Source: CAVONB01 sp963697205
Lineage (GTDB): Bacteria > Pseudomonadota > Alphaproteobacteria > Rhizobiales > Hyphomicrobiaceae
Assembly (NCBI GenBank): GCA_963697205.1
Contig: CAVONB010000002.1
Coordinates: 62,001 to 126,000, forward strand
Length of the DNA: 64,000 bases
Direction of reading: 5' to 3'
The notes beneath the pieces are model-generated. The model worked only from the letters and a program-made list of their open reading frames with translations. It made no database searches and was not told the origin of the DNA. The translations under genes and the position numbers were made by a program. The stretch's first letter is position 1, and every line of letters begins with the position of its first letter. Shown in pieces: positions 11,201-21,331 of this stretch.

Positions 11201-14200
11201 CAGCACACCGAATGATGATTTCGGCGATGCCAACGTTGAGGCTTACCTCGTTGGCACCTCAAGCGATCTGGTAAGCTCGATTACGATAAGTTTCTCGGGC
11301 GGAGTGAACTCTGATCTTGTCGCGGTGGGTCTCTTTGCCATTAAGGCGGGCGCTATCGATTCCGACAACGACGGCCTCCATGACCACCTCGACATCGACA
11401 GCGACAACGACGGCATCACCGACAACGTCGAAGCGCAGACGACGGCGGGCTACATCGCGCCGTCGGGCACCGACACGGACGGCGATGGCCTCGATGACGC
11501 CTACGACGCCACAGGTGCGTCTGGCGCCACGGGCTCGAACGGCCTGACGCCGGTCAATACCGATAGCGACGGCATCGCAGACTACACTCGATGCCGACAG
11601 CGACAACGACGGCACGGCCGACATCGCCGAGCGCGGCGACGGCCAGCCGACCTCGCTGACCTCCACCACCGACACCGACGGCGACGGCCTCCTCGACATC
11701 TTCGAGGGCGGCAACGCCAACGACGGCTTCGACGTCAACGACGAGAACCTTTCCGGCACGACATTCAACCTTGCCGACACGGACAACGACACGGCGGCCA
11801 ATGGCGCGGGTGCAACGCCGCTCATCAACGATCTCGACTATCGCGACAACAATGAGCCGCCGGTCGCAATCGACGATACGCTGTCGACGAACGAGGACAC
11901 GAACCTCGTCGACGAATATCATCACGGCGAACGGTATCGACAGCGATCCAGATAGCGATCTGCTGACCATCGTGTCCGCCACCATCGATATCGACGGCGA
12001 CGGCAACCAGGACACTCTGCCGCTCGGCACCGCGACGCCGATCATCGTCGGCGGCAACACGATCGGCACGTTGTCGCTGAATCGCGACGGGTGGGCTGAT
12101 CTTCGCGCCGGAGCCAAACTTCCACGGTGCAATACCGCCGATCACCTATACCCTATCGGATGGCAGCAACCAGACCGATACCGCGGTTGTTCTCATCACC
12201 GTCAACGACGTCAACGATCCGCCGATCGCGACCGCCTCGACCTCGTCGGGCAACGAGGACACGGACATTCCGGTCAACCTCGCAGGCACCGATATCGATG
12301 GCACGATTGCGTCCGTTACCGTCACGTCGCTGCCGCCGGTGGCCGAAGGCGTGATCTACTACGCCGACGGCACCACCCCGGTTTCGACATCGACGCCGCT
12401 GACGCCGGCGGAAGCTGCCTCGCTCGTGTTCGTGCCTGCCACGAACTTTAACGGCACCGTTACGATCCCATTCGCCGTCACAGACAATGATGGCGCGTTC
12501 TCCACGCCCGCCAACGAGGTCATCACCGTCAACGCGGTCAACGACGCACCCGTCGATGGCGACGAGACCAACACGGTCGCCGAGGACGGCACACTGATCG
12601 TGGCCGACGGCTCGCCCGACGACCTGCTCGCCAACGCATCCGACCCTGACGGAAACACGCCCGTCATCACGAGCTTCACGATCAACGGCGTCACACACGC
12701 GCAGAACTCGATCGTGGCGATCCCGGGCGTTGGCAATATCCGGATCCAGGCGAACGGCGCCTACAGCTTCTCGCCGCTTGCCAACTTCAACGGCGCCGTG
12801 CCGACGATCACCTACACCCTGACGGACGGGTTCGGCCTCACCGATACCTCGACGCTCGACATCATGGTGACGCCCGTCACCGATGCCCCGGTTGCGATCA
12901 ATGACACGGCGTCGGGTGCGGAAGATGCCCCGATCGCGGGCAACGTCATCGGCAACGACACCGATGCCGACGGCGACACGCTGACTGTCCAGGACTTCGC
13001 GGTCGGCGGCAACACCTACGCGCCGGGCACGACCGTCAACCTGGCAGAAGGCGACCTGACGGTGAACACCGACGGAACGTTCACCTTCACGCCTGCGCCG
13101 AACTTCAACGGTTCGGTCCCGCAGGTCACCTACACCGCCACCGACAGCAACGGCGGAACCGACGCGGCGAGGCTCAACATCACGGTCACCCCCGTAAACG
13201 ACGCTCCGATCGCAATGGCTGACACCAACTCCGGTACGGAATCCCAGTTGCTTTCCGGCAACGTCATCGCCGGAACCGTCGCCTCGGGCAGCGGCACGGG
13301 CGGTCCCGACACCGATATCGACGGCGGAGCACTCACCGTGACGGCGCTGAGCACGGGTGCAGTCGGCGCCCCCATCGCACTCACCTACGGCACACTCACG
13401 ATACAGAGCAATGGCAGCTACTCCTTCGTCCCGAACGCCACTGCAAACACCCTCGACCAGGGCCAAGTGGTGACCCAGCAGATCACCTACACGGTCTCCG
13501 ATGGCAACGGCGGCACGGCTCAGGCCACACTGACGCTCACGCTCACCGGCGAGAATGATGCGCCGTTCAACGCACTTGCCATCCCTGCGTCGACGACGAC
13601 GGATGGCGGCACGGTGTCCATCCCGACATTCAACGCCTTCAACGATCCGGACGGAGAGCCACTGGAATTTTCGCTAGCGCCAGGCACACCGGCCTGGTTG
13701 TCGATCGATCCGAATACGGGCCTGATCACGAACAATGCGCCGGTTCCCGCCAATGCGTCGATATCTGGATCGTCTTCGAATGGCGTCCACACCATCGGCG
13801 TCATCGGAACAGACCCGAATGGCGCATTTGTCGAGGTCACCGTCACACTCACCATCGTCAACCTGCCGCCGGTCGCCCAGGACGACGCGGCCAGCCTCGG
13901 CGAGGACGACGTGATCGTCGCCGGCAACGTGATCACTGACGTTGCGACGGGCGATGCCGACACCGCGCCCGACGCAGATCCGCTGGTGGTGACGGGTGCC
14001 CTCGAAGGCACCACGCCGCTCACGCTCGGGGTTCCCTTCACCACCGCCGGAGGTGGGGCTCTCACCTTGAACGCCAACGGCTCCTACACCTTCGCGCCCG
14101 GCACCGCCTACAACGGCCTCGACGTCGGCGAGACCGCCACCGAGACGGTCACCTACACGGTCTCCGACGGCAACGGCGGCACCGATACAGCCCTGCTCGT

Positions 14201-16276
14201 CATCACCATCAACGGCGCCAACGACGCGCCCGTCATCGTCGACCCCGCCAACCCCGGCACGCCCGACAACCCGATCCCCGCCACCGATCCGCTCAACATC
14301 ATCCCCGATGTCGCGACGACCGACGGCGCGCCACTCACCCCGATCGCGGTCGGCACCTACGTCGTCGATCCCGACGGCGAGCCGCTCACCTTCACGCTCG
14401 ATCCCGCAACGACGCCGGCCTGGCATCGCCATCGATCCCGTCACCGGCACCATCACCGGCACGCCGCCGGCCGACGCCAGCCAGCTCTCCAACACCGGCA
14501 CCCCCGGCGCGTACCTCGTCACCGTCACCGCCACCGATCCCGACGGAACGGTCGGTCAACCACCACGGTCACACTCACCATCGTCAACCTGCCGCCGGTC
14601 GCCCAGGACGACGCGGCGAGCGCTCGGCGAGGACGACGTGATCGTCGCCGGCAACGTGATCACTGACGCCGCGACCGGCGATGCCGACACCGCGCCCGAC
14701 GCCGATCCGCTGATGGTGACGCGGCGCCCTCAAGGCACGGCACGCCGCTCACGATCGGGGTGCCGTTCACCACCGCCGGAGGTGGGGCTCTCACGCTCGA
14801 ACGCCAACGGCTCCTACACCTTCGCGCCCGGCACCGCCTACAACGGCCTCGACGTCGGCGAGACCGCCACCGAGACGGTCACCTACACGGTCGCCGACGG
14901 CAACGGCGGCACCGATACCGCGCTGCTCGTCATCACCATCAACGGCGCCAACGACGCGCCCGTCATCGTCGACCCCGCCAACCCCGGCACGCCCGACAAC
15001 CCGATCCCGGCCGACCGATCCGCTCAACATCATCCCCGACGTGGCGACGACGACGGCGCGCCATTCACCCCGATCGCGGTCGGCACCTACGTCGTCGATC
15101 CCGACGGCGAACCGCTCACCTTCGCGCTCGATCCCGCAACGACCCCGGCCTGGCTCGCCATCGATCCCGTCACCGGCACCATCACCGGCACGCCCCCGGC
15201 CGACGCCAGCCAGCTCTCCAACACCGGCACCCCCGGCGCGTACCTCGTCACCGTCACCGCCACCGATCCCGACGGAACGGTCGCAACCACCACCGTCACA
15301 CTCACCATCATCAACCTGCCGCCGGTCGCCCAGGACGACGCGGCAGCGACGGTCGAGACAGGCGATACGATCACGATCGACGTACTTGCCAACGATTTCG
15401 ACCCGGGTCCCGACAGCGACGCGCTTCGGGTTGTGATGGCGGCCGCCGAGCACGGCACCGTTACGATCAATGCGGACGGCACCATCTCCTACGTGGCTAA
15501 CCCCGGCTATGACGGAGCCGACGTGATCACCTACCGGATCTCCGACGATAATGGCGGCTTTGCCACCGCTTCCGTCCAAGTGACGGTGACCGCGATCCCG
15601 ATACCGCTGATGCAGGGAGCAGCCGGACCCGACGCGCTGCCCAGGCAGCCGGCATCATCCGAACCGATCGCAGTCGATGGTATCGTCGTCGACGCGGTTC
15701 GGGGACTCGCAAAAAATGCCACGATAACGGGCGACGACATTATTCTCGATACCGTCGGAACCCTTCGCCAGAACGATGCGGGCGACCGCGGTTCTTGGGC
15801 GCGCGATCTGGACGGTTACGAAGTACGGGGCGTTGGATCGTTCTCGCTCAAGCTTTCGACCAGTACGAGCAGTGCGCTCGTCACGCTCGAGACTTTCGTG
15901 CGCGAAAATGTCCTGGTCGTGCATCTCGATCTGAACACGACCTTGGCCAACCGCCAGCTCGTCGAGTGGAAGGTGCAGCGCGCAGATGGACGCCCATTGC
16001 CGGAGTGGCTGTCCTTCGCCGGGACTGACATTCTAATGGGCGAGCGCGCAGCGGAACTCGGAGTTGTTGGATCTGAGGATCGTCGGCATCCTCAGCACCG
16101 GCGAAACCATCATGCACGACGTCCGCATCGACACGAAAACGGGCGAGCTCCAGCCCCTCAAAATCGGTCGCTCCGGCGCTCTGGCTCCGCCGGAGTTCTG
16201 GAATCAGATCCAAGTCATGCCAACGCTGACAGAAGTACAGAGCCAGGAACTCAGCCGCAGCCTCGGCATGCGATGA
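8277..16276 (+). CDS. giant LEPR/DUF4347 cadherin-VCBS-like surface adhesin; many frameshifts as read
   Basis: ATG 8277 starts a protein of about 2,660 residues once shifts are corrected. The N terminus carries the LEPR motif (ALEPRIAFDAA, about residues 34-44) typical of very large secreted proteins. A DUF4347 domain follows (IVFIDAAI, EIVVLEAGRDGVAQIASHLA, AVHIISHGEVGELRLGSS, then ILIYGCDVSAGEAG). Next come beta-rich repeats, thrombospondin-type-3-like calcium motifs (DIDDDNDGILD, DSDNDGLHDHLDIDSDNDG), and tandem cadherin/VCBS and Ig-like repeats (NDAPV linkers). The C-terminal unit is GRPLPEWLSFAG through LRIVGILSTGETIMHDVRID. The frame changes near 8580, 8812, 11585, 11915, 12095, 14425 and 16060, with compensating pairs in between, so no single ORF spans it. 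It lies divergent from a TolC/HlyD/S2P operon, so it is probably exported to the cell surface. No RTX GGxGxDxUx block was seen at its C terminus. Confidence 0.82.
13845..15295 (+). repeat. two tandem ~720-bp repeats plus the start of a third inside the adhesin gene
   Basis: Near-identical DNA units begin with the segment encoding NLPPVAQDDAA at about 13850, 14570 and 15300. Each full unit encodes one VCBS-like domain (GSYTFAPGTAYNGLDVGETA) and one putative Ig-like domain (DPDGEPLTF, then PVTGTITGTPPADASQLS). Identity at DNA level is very high apart from indels, implying recent duplication or ongoing recombination. The true copy number could differ if the assembly collapsed units. Confidence 0.85.
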
Positions 16277-16285
16277 CGAAAGGAT

Positions 16286-16315
16286 GCTCCGCCCAAGATT
16301 TCCTTGGGGCGGAGC
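16286..16315 (+). terminator. hairpin downstream of the adhesin gene
   Basis: Ten bases after the adhesin stop, GCTCCGCCCAAG pairs with CTTGGGGCGGAGC (one bulged G) around a 5-base loop, followed by TTTCG. It fits an intrinsic terminator with a weak T tract. Confidence 0.6.
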
Positions 16316-16497
16316 TTTCGACACCCACCTCGGTAAAGCCACAGACCTCGACGTCATAATGAATAGGCGCCGGTCACGCTTGATAGGCGACGAGCACGGC
16401 AATCGATAGGCATGCGGGCCGAGTTTCCCAGCTACTTTTGCCGGACACTTTAGGGAACTCGGGAAGCGGAAGTATGAAGTAAACTCGCCACCAGGCA

Positions 16498-16850
16498 TGG
16501 CACTGGACGACGTGGTGAAGGATCGGATCGAGGCCCTGCAGACAGCCGCGAGATCTCGCTCGCGGCTCTCGATCGCGCCAGATCGGCTTCACGCCCGGCG
16601 CACGATGTGAGCCCTGCGTCGGTCGACCGGTTCGTCCGCGCGATGCGCCAGAAGCTGTCGAGCGGCACGATCCCTTCACGAAAGGCCTACATCCGCGCGA
16701 TGGTCGACCGCATCGAGGTGGACGATCGCTGCATCCGCATCATGGGCCGAAAAGACGTGCTGAAGCAGGCAGTTCTATCCGAAAGCGGCACGACTGCGCC
16801 CCGTGGTTCACAGTCTTGTGCCGAAATGGCGCGCTTCTAGGACGTGAGTT
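16498..16850 (+). pseudogene. C-terminal remnant of a large serine recombinase
   Basis: Only the tail of a site-specific recombinase is present. There is a coiled-coil-like piece (ALDDVVKDRIEALQ, then in another frame EISLAALDRARSASRPAHDV), followed by SPASVDRFVRAMRQKLSSGT and the conserved KAYIRAMVDRIEVDDRCIRI and MGRKDVLKQAVL. A second shift gives VHSLVPKWRASRT and a stop. The catalytic resolvase domain and zinc-ribbon part are missing, so it cannot function. It marks former integration of a mobile element at the left side of the accessory region. Confidence 0.7.
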
Positions 16851-17337
16851 CGAATTCACTTTTGGACGAGGGCGACCATTCCCGAAAGGGAATGGCGCGC
16901 TTCCGCGAGGTGAGTTCGAACACCCTCCGGCCGCAGGATGAGGCATGCCTGGGAGCCGATCTACGATTGAGATCTGTCATTGTGCGTGATATCCTTCAGA
17001 CGGGGGACAGCCATGGCAATATCACCTAAAAACACCAAACTATTGTGGTCTGGAGCAGCAGGACGTTGCTCTTTTCGCGACTGCCCCGAGAAGCTCTGCA
17101 TCACTGAAGCAGGAAAATTTGCACCTCACACGATAGGGGAAATGGCCCATATAAAAGGGGAGCGAGCTACATCGAACCGTTTCGACAAGACACTATCAAG
17201 GTCTGACAGAAACGCATACCCCAACCTTATTCTACTCTGCCCAACCCATCATACGACAATTGATAAGAAAGAAAACGAAGAACAATACACCGTGGATGTA
17301 CTACTTACCATGAAGCGGGATCATGAAAACAGCATAA

Positions 17338-18284
17338 GAGTCCGTCCTCATAATTCTGGCTCTATTTCAGCACTCTGGCAATTCGCCGGAGCATCAGCCG
17401 GATGAGAGCCATGACGAGGAATGCGGCTGCGGTGCGCACGCGGTTCTCGTAGTCTTTGGCCAGACGCCTGCAGCGGCCGAGCCAGCCGAATGTGCGCTCG
17501 ACGATCCATCGCCTGGGCAGAATGACGAAGCCTTTCGCCGCGTCGCACCGCTTGACGATCTCGAGCGGCAGGCCGGCGTCCTCGCGCACGGCTGTCGCAG
17601 TCGGATCGCCCTGATAGCCGCCGTCGGCGACGGCAAGCGCAAGCGTCGGGCAGCGCCGCGCCGCGATGGCAAGCAAGGGCGCGACCATATCGCGGTCCTG
17701 GATGTTGGCAGGCGTGATCGCGAAGTTGATCAGCAGGCCTTGCGTATCGACGCAGATGTGGCGCTTCTTGCCTTTGACCTTCTTGCCCGCGTCGTACCCG
17801 CAGGGGTCGATCGAGGCCCCCCTTTTTCTGCGCTTTTCACGCTCTGGCTGTCGACGATGGCGAGGCTTGCTGTCGCGTTTCGCCCCGCGAGTTCCCGCGC
17901 TTTCACGTAGAGCGCGTCATGCACACGCGCGAGCACGCCGTCGCGGTCCCAGCACACGAGGTAGTCGTGCACGACGCTCTTGGAAGGAAAATCCTTCGGC
18001 AGCTGGCGCCACTGGCACCCAGTCGTCAGCACGTAGAGGATCGCGTTCAACAGATCGCGTGTTTCCGGCACCGGATGACGCCGAGCTTTTCTCGGTGGCG
18101 GCATCAGCGGCGCGATGATCGCCCACTCCTCGTCGGTCAAATCGCTCGGATATCGGCAGCTCTTGCGCTCGTAGGTTGCCCGGTTATCGTTCGTCCACAT
18201 CCTCGGCCCGCTCGCGAATCACGCGCACGGCCACACAGAATCACAACCGATTCCCCTGGACTTAAGAACTTTGAGGACGGGCTC
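17338..18284 (-). mobile_element. IS5-family insertion sequence, copy 2
   Basis: This is a 947-bp copy in opposite orientation to copy 1, with the same terminal repeats (GAGTCCGTCCTCATAA at its left boundary) and a TAA duplication at 17335-17337 and 18285-18287. It is inserted in the HNH-like gene. Confidence 0.93.
17362..18200 (-). CDS. IS5-family transposase, two frames joined by -1 shift (copy 2)
   Basis: The predicted protein halves are identical to those of copy 1 (156-residue first frame from 18200, second frame ending at 17362). The A5G6 slip site is at 17817-17827 on the opposite strand. All three catalytic acidic residues are present once the frames are joined. Confidence 0.87.
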
Positions 18285-18933
18285 TAAGCGCGCGCCTGGA
18301 CGGCGAGAAGCTTGATAGCTTGAATCAAGTCGCGAGCGCAATCGGAATCCTGCTAGCGGAAAATCACGCTGTTTGGAGCCACTATGGCCCCCTCTCTGAA
18401 ATTGCCAAGAAGAACCCTCACAGCGATGAGGCGTTTGCTGTTTGGCAATCCGAGCGACTTTCTACAATAGCACCCAACAATCGCGGCATCGCACGTATAC
18501 TGGAAGCTCACAAAGGCAAGTTCCCACAGAAAGATCAAGCCGCAATAGCCCGGTTCCTGCTTCACGCAAGAAGTTACGAGCAGTGGGTGAATGACGACAC
18601 CTCTTACGAAGCGGTAGTGCGCTTTCCCGTCGAGTTCTCAAATCTTATTGGGGGATACGCTGATGCCGGCGCATAACAACGATTTTCCCTGGCTGAGCTA
18701 TTACGGGCACTACAGGTTCTTTGAAGAACGGATGGCCGCGCACAACAAGGTCAGCGGCATCCAACAAGTTGACGTAGGCTTATACGACCTAACCCGCAAC
18801 AATGGCTCGGTCATTCGAGTGTTTATTTGTGACTGCTATAGCTTTGGGGTTGCCGAGTATCACGAAGTGACCTGCCCCCGACTTTTCGGACCAGCGATAA
18901 CTTGAGAGACTGCCCTCCTGAAGGGAGAGGCAG

Positions 18934-19197
18934 ATGCGCAAGAGCAGGTTCACGGACGAGCAGATGGTGGCGATCCTTCGCGAGGCGGACCGGGATCCGA
19001 TCGCGGGCGTTGCGAAGAAGCACGGGATCAGCGAGCAGACGATCTACACGTGGCGCAAGCGCTTCGGCGTGCTGCAGTCGGACGATGTGCGCCGGCTGAG
19101 GCAGCTGGAGACGGAGAACGCGCGGCTGAAGAAGCTCGTCGCCGAGCGTGATCTGGAGATCGAGGTGATGAAGGAGATCGCCGCAAAAAAATGGTGA
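18934..19197 (+). CDS. IS3-family OrfA (helix-turn-helix, leucine-zipper subunit)
   Basis: 87 residues. A helix-turn-helix (DEQMVAILREADRD, GVAKKHGISEQTIYTWRKRF) is followed by a heptad region (LRQLETENARLKKLVAERD) that pairs OrfA with the OrfAB transposase. It ends over an A7 run (19185-19191), the expected -1 frameshift site leading into OrfB. Confidence 0.92.
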   Translation: MRKSRFTDEQMVAILREADRDPIAGVAKKHGISEQTIYTWRKRFGVLQSDDVRRLRQLETENARLKKLVAERDLEIEVMKEIAAKKW

Positions 19198-20168
19198 GCG
19201 TGCCGGCTCGCCGTTCCGGTGTTGCGTACGCGACGGGCCATGGCCTGTCGCAACGGCGGGCCTGCACGCTGCTCGGGGTTGGGCGATCGGCGTTGCATTA
19301 CAGGTCGATCAAGGTAGTGAGGGATGCGCCCGTGTTGAAGCGGATGGCGGAGTTGTCTGCGCAGTATCCGCGCTACGGCTATCGGCGGATCGCGATCTTC
19401 CTCGACCGTGACGGTCACACGATGAGCTTTGGCCGCGCGCATCGGTTGTGGCGGCAGGCGCGGCTGCAGGTGCCGCGCAAGCGGCCGAAAAAGCGCGTTG
19501 CGACGGGCCGCCCGCGTCCCAACGCACCGACGGGAGCGAACCAGGTTTGGTCCTACGATTTCGTGTTCGACTGGTGCGCCAACGGGCAGCAGCTGAAGTG
19601 TCTGACGGTGACCGACGAATGGACCAAGGAAGGCCTGGCGATCGAGGTCGACGGCCGCATCCGGTCCGGACGTGTGATCGAGGTGCTGTCGCGGCTCGTG
19701 TCGCAGCGCGGCGCACCGCTCTATCTGCGCTCGGACAATGGGCCGGAGTTCGTGTCGCGCGCCTTGCTCAAGTGGATCGTGGAGCAGGGCATCGGCTCGG
19801 CATTGATCGATCCGGGCAAGCCCTGGCAGAATGGCACGACGGAGAGCTTCAACGGTAAGCTGCGCGACGAGTGCCTGAGTCTGGAATGGTTCCGTTCGCG
19901 GGCCGAGGCCAAGGTCGTGATCGAGCGGTGGCGCAGGCACTACAACGACGTCAGGCCGCATTCGAGCTTGGGCTATCTCACGCCCGCAGCCTTCGCGGCG
20001 GGGATCAAGGAGCAAGACGCAGCAGCACGTCGAGTGACGGGGCGGACCGCTGCGGTACATGGGGCCGTCATGCCGAAGACGTGCACTGGCACGACGCCCC
20101 GCCCCGACACGGCACCGTCCCGCAAGGGGCAACGAAAGGCAGCAGCCAGGGTGGTCGTCTCAAGTTAA
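19191..20168 (+). CDS. IS3-family OrfB transposase (DDE integrase core)
   Basis: 325 residues with an HTH_21-like start (YPRYGYRRIAIFLDRDGH). The integrase core has Asp in NQVWSYDFVFD, Asp in YLRSDNGPEFVS, and Glu in NGTTESFNGKLRDECLSLEW. It ends with HYNDVRPHSSLGYLTPAAFA, the typical IS3 tail. Its ATG overlaps the end of OrfA. The fusion OrfAB made by frameshifting is normally the active enzyme. Confidence 0.93.
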   Translation: MVSVPARRSGVAYATGHGLSQRRACTLLGVGRSALHYRSIKVVRDAPVLKRMAELSAQYPRYGYRRIAIFLDRDGHTMSFGRAHRLWRQARLQVPRKRPKKRVATGRPRPNAPTGANQVWSYDFVFDWCANGQQLKCLTVTDEWTKEGLAIEVDGRIRSGRVIEVLSRLVSQRGAPLYLRSDNGPEFVSRALLKWIVEQGIGSALIDPGKPWQNGTTESFNGKLRDECLSLEWFRSRAEAKVVIERWRRHYNDVRPHSSLGYLTPAAFAAGIKEQDAAARRVTGRTAAVHGAVMPKTCTGTTPRPDTAPSRKGQRKAAARVVVSS

Positions 20169-20399
20169 AAGTGGTCCGAGGAAACAGGGCAGGTCAGAAG
20201 CAGTCGACAATTTGGGACAGATCAATGCCATTATAATAAACTCGAACTGGTGCGGGTATACGCCGGAACGTAAGGCGCATTGTCGTGACCAACGCATTGG
20301 CTTGTTCAAGATTTGTGACTTCATGGCCGCGCTCAATATTAAGAACTTTTGGGACTACACAAGCGAGGAATAGGGATCACGCTGACTATTCGAGGGACG

Positions 20400-20705
20400 A
20401 TGACTGATAGGGTTGAGGTGCTTGGCTTTGGTTCGCATTTCAGGCGCGCGCGAGCTTGCGGTGATATAGACCTGCTTCTGCTACACGAAGATACTTCGCT
20501 CGCCTCGTGCAACTTCGCTGTGAAGTGCAAGCGAGCGCTCATATGCGCATCGCCGAAGCTTCATGTGACAATGTTGTCTCGAACGGAGGAAGCATCGCTC
20601 GGTTTCATTTCGACCGCAAACGCTCAGCCTCTGGGCGCCATCTGCACTGAAAGCTTCGATACTGATATTGAGCACCTTGTTGCCAATCTAGGCTGTCAGA
20701 GCTGA
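20400..20705 (+). CDS. minimal nucleotidyltransferase-fold protein
   Basis: 101 residues from ATG 20400, preceded by GAGGG. The N-terminal VLGFGSHFRRARACGDIDLL matches the nucleotidyltransferase signature GS-x9-D-x-D, with both Asp of the metal site present in DIDLL. The rest is too short for a substrate domain, as in MNT/Pol-beta-like minimal enzymes, which usually act with a partner. It lies 26 bases after the preceding cassette gene and is the only one of the three not interrupted. GC content is lower than the core genome. No HEPN partner is visible, so a classic MNT-HEPN toxin pair is not supported. Confidence 0.6.
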   Translation: MTDRVEVLGFGSHFRRARACGDIDLLLLHEDTSLASCNFAVKCKRALICASPKLHVTMLSRTEEASLGFISTANAQPLGAICTESFDTDIEHLVANLGCQS

Positions 20706-20939
20706 TAGATTGATGATCGCGCCAGAGGGATGCAACGGGAGAGCGCAGCGTCTCCCTTGCCAAGATGGTGTTGTCTGACAACACACATCTTGCGGCACGC
20801 GCACGCGAAGCTCCTGTCTGACGTTCCACCCTGCTCTTGGCTATCCCACTTCATCGCACATTGAACCTCTGGCCAGCGCCGAGCGTCCAGCCAACCAAAC
20901 CAAGAGAGCCGCGCCGACATCGGCGGGGCGACCGAATTC

Positions 20940-21120
20940 TGGACGTACGACCGAAAGCGAAGCGCCCCAAAGCCGCCCCGCTCGCGGCGCGAAGCGGTCC
21001 GACGACACGGGAGCCGCGCTCTATCGCGCGGCGAATGGAGCGGGCTGGAGGACTGCGGCTATTGGGAAGGCGCTTCGCGTCGGTGCAAGCTGGACAGTGA
21101 GGTTCAAGAGCGATCTGCGA
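20940..21120 (+). pseudogene. possible remnant of a resolvase C-terminal helix-turn-helix
   Basis: One frame reads TAAIGKALRVGASWTVRFKS, which resembles the DNA-binding tail of small serine resolvases (IAKALGVG-T-V-R-K pattern). Basic, hinge-like residues precede it in another frame. No catalytic domain is nearby. The call is weak and based on pattern alone; the rest of 20706-21331 contains nothing I recognise. Confidence 0.25.
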
Positions 21121-21331
21121 CGCTCGTTCTCGGCAAAGTTCGAACCCGCTGGCGCTCACTTCTCAAGCCGTTGCAATCCCTGCCTTTCGTGCCTGTCACG
21201 TTTGCGCTGGTTGGCGTCAAAACGGGGCTTCGGACGGCCTAGCTCACATCGTCAGAATCACACCAGTTCGAACCCCAATAAAGTGAGGCTCTACAGTGCG
21301 TTAAGTCGGTTCTGAGAGTGGAAAAACGTGA

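Larger units (their letters stand above)
17013..18676 (+). pseudogene. HNH nuclease-like protein, interrupted by IS5-family copy 2
   Basis: The 5' part (ATG 17013 to 17337) encodes about 108 residues with a Cys-containing start (GAAGRCSFRDC) and an HNH-type core: H in GEMAHIKGER, N in YPNLILLC, and HH in CPTHHTTIDKKENE. Base composition is less GC-rich than the core genes. The IS at 17338-18284 splits it. The 3' part (18288-18676) encodes ARLDGEKLDSLNQVASAIGI through VVRFPVEFSNLIGGYADAGA. After conceptual IS removal the two halves are out of frame by one base, so there is an additional indel or sequence error. The gene overlaps the next gene's start at 18663. HNH proteins are often restriction or defence nucleases; a role here is inferred from fold and context only. 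Confidence 0.65.
18868..20196 (+). mobile_element. IS3-family insertion sequence (IS407-like)
   Basis: A 1329-bp element bounded by inverted repeats. The left end TGACCTGCCCCCGACTTTTC matches the right end, read inward, TGACCTGCCCTGTTTCCTCG. The 4-bp duplication GAAG (18864-18867 and 20197-20200) is the length known for the IS407 group. It carries orfA and orfB, both intact. Confidence 0.93.
18663..20373 (+). pseudogene. unknown conserved-looking protein, interrupted by an IS3-family element
   Basis: The 5' part (ATG 18663, or 18648) encodes NNDFPWLSYYGHYRFFEERM through VIRVFICDCYSFGVAEYHE. Deleting the IS (18868-20196) and one copy of its 4-bp duplication joins this exactly in frame to AVDNLGQINAIIINSNWCGY, TPERKAHCRDQRIGLFKICD, FMAALNIKNFWDYTSEE and a stop at 20373. 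The uninterrupted gene would encode roughly 127 residues. The pattern (CDCYSFGVAEYHE, INAIIINSNWCGYT) suggests a small alpha/beta domain, possibly restriction-endonuclease-like, but I do not recognise the family. It sits between the HNH-like gene and a nucleotidyltransferase gene on the same strand, with a 14-base overlap with the former. Confidence 0.62.

Noticed and set aside
12153..13466. Long open frame (437 codons) on the strand opposite the adhesin repeats
   Set aside because: It is Val/Asp/Arg-rich nonsense produced by the biased codon use of the repeats on the other strand, has no motifs, and overlaps a clear coding frame.
20400..20705. Nucleotidyltransferase gene considered as half of an MNT-HEPN toxin-antitoxin pair
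   Set aside because: No HEPN-domain gene with R-x4-6-H is adjacent; its neighbours are an HNH-like and an unknown protein.
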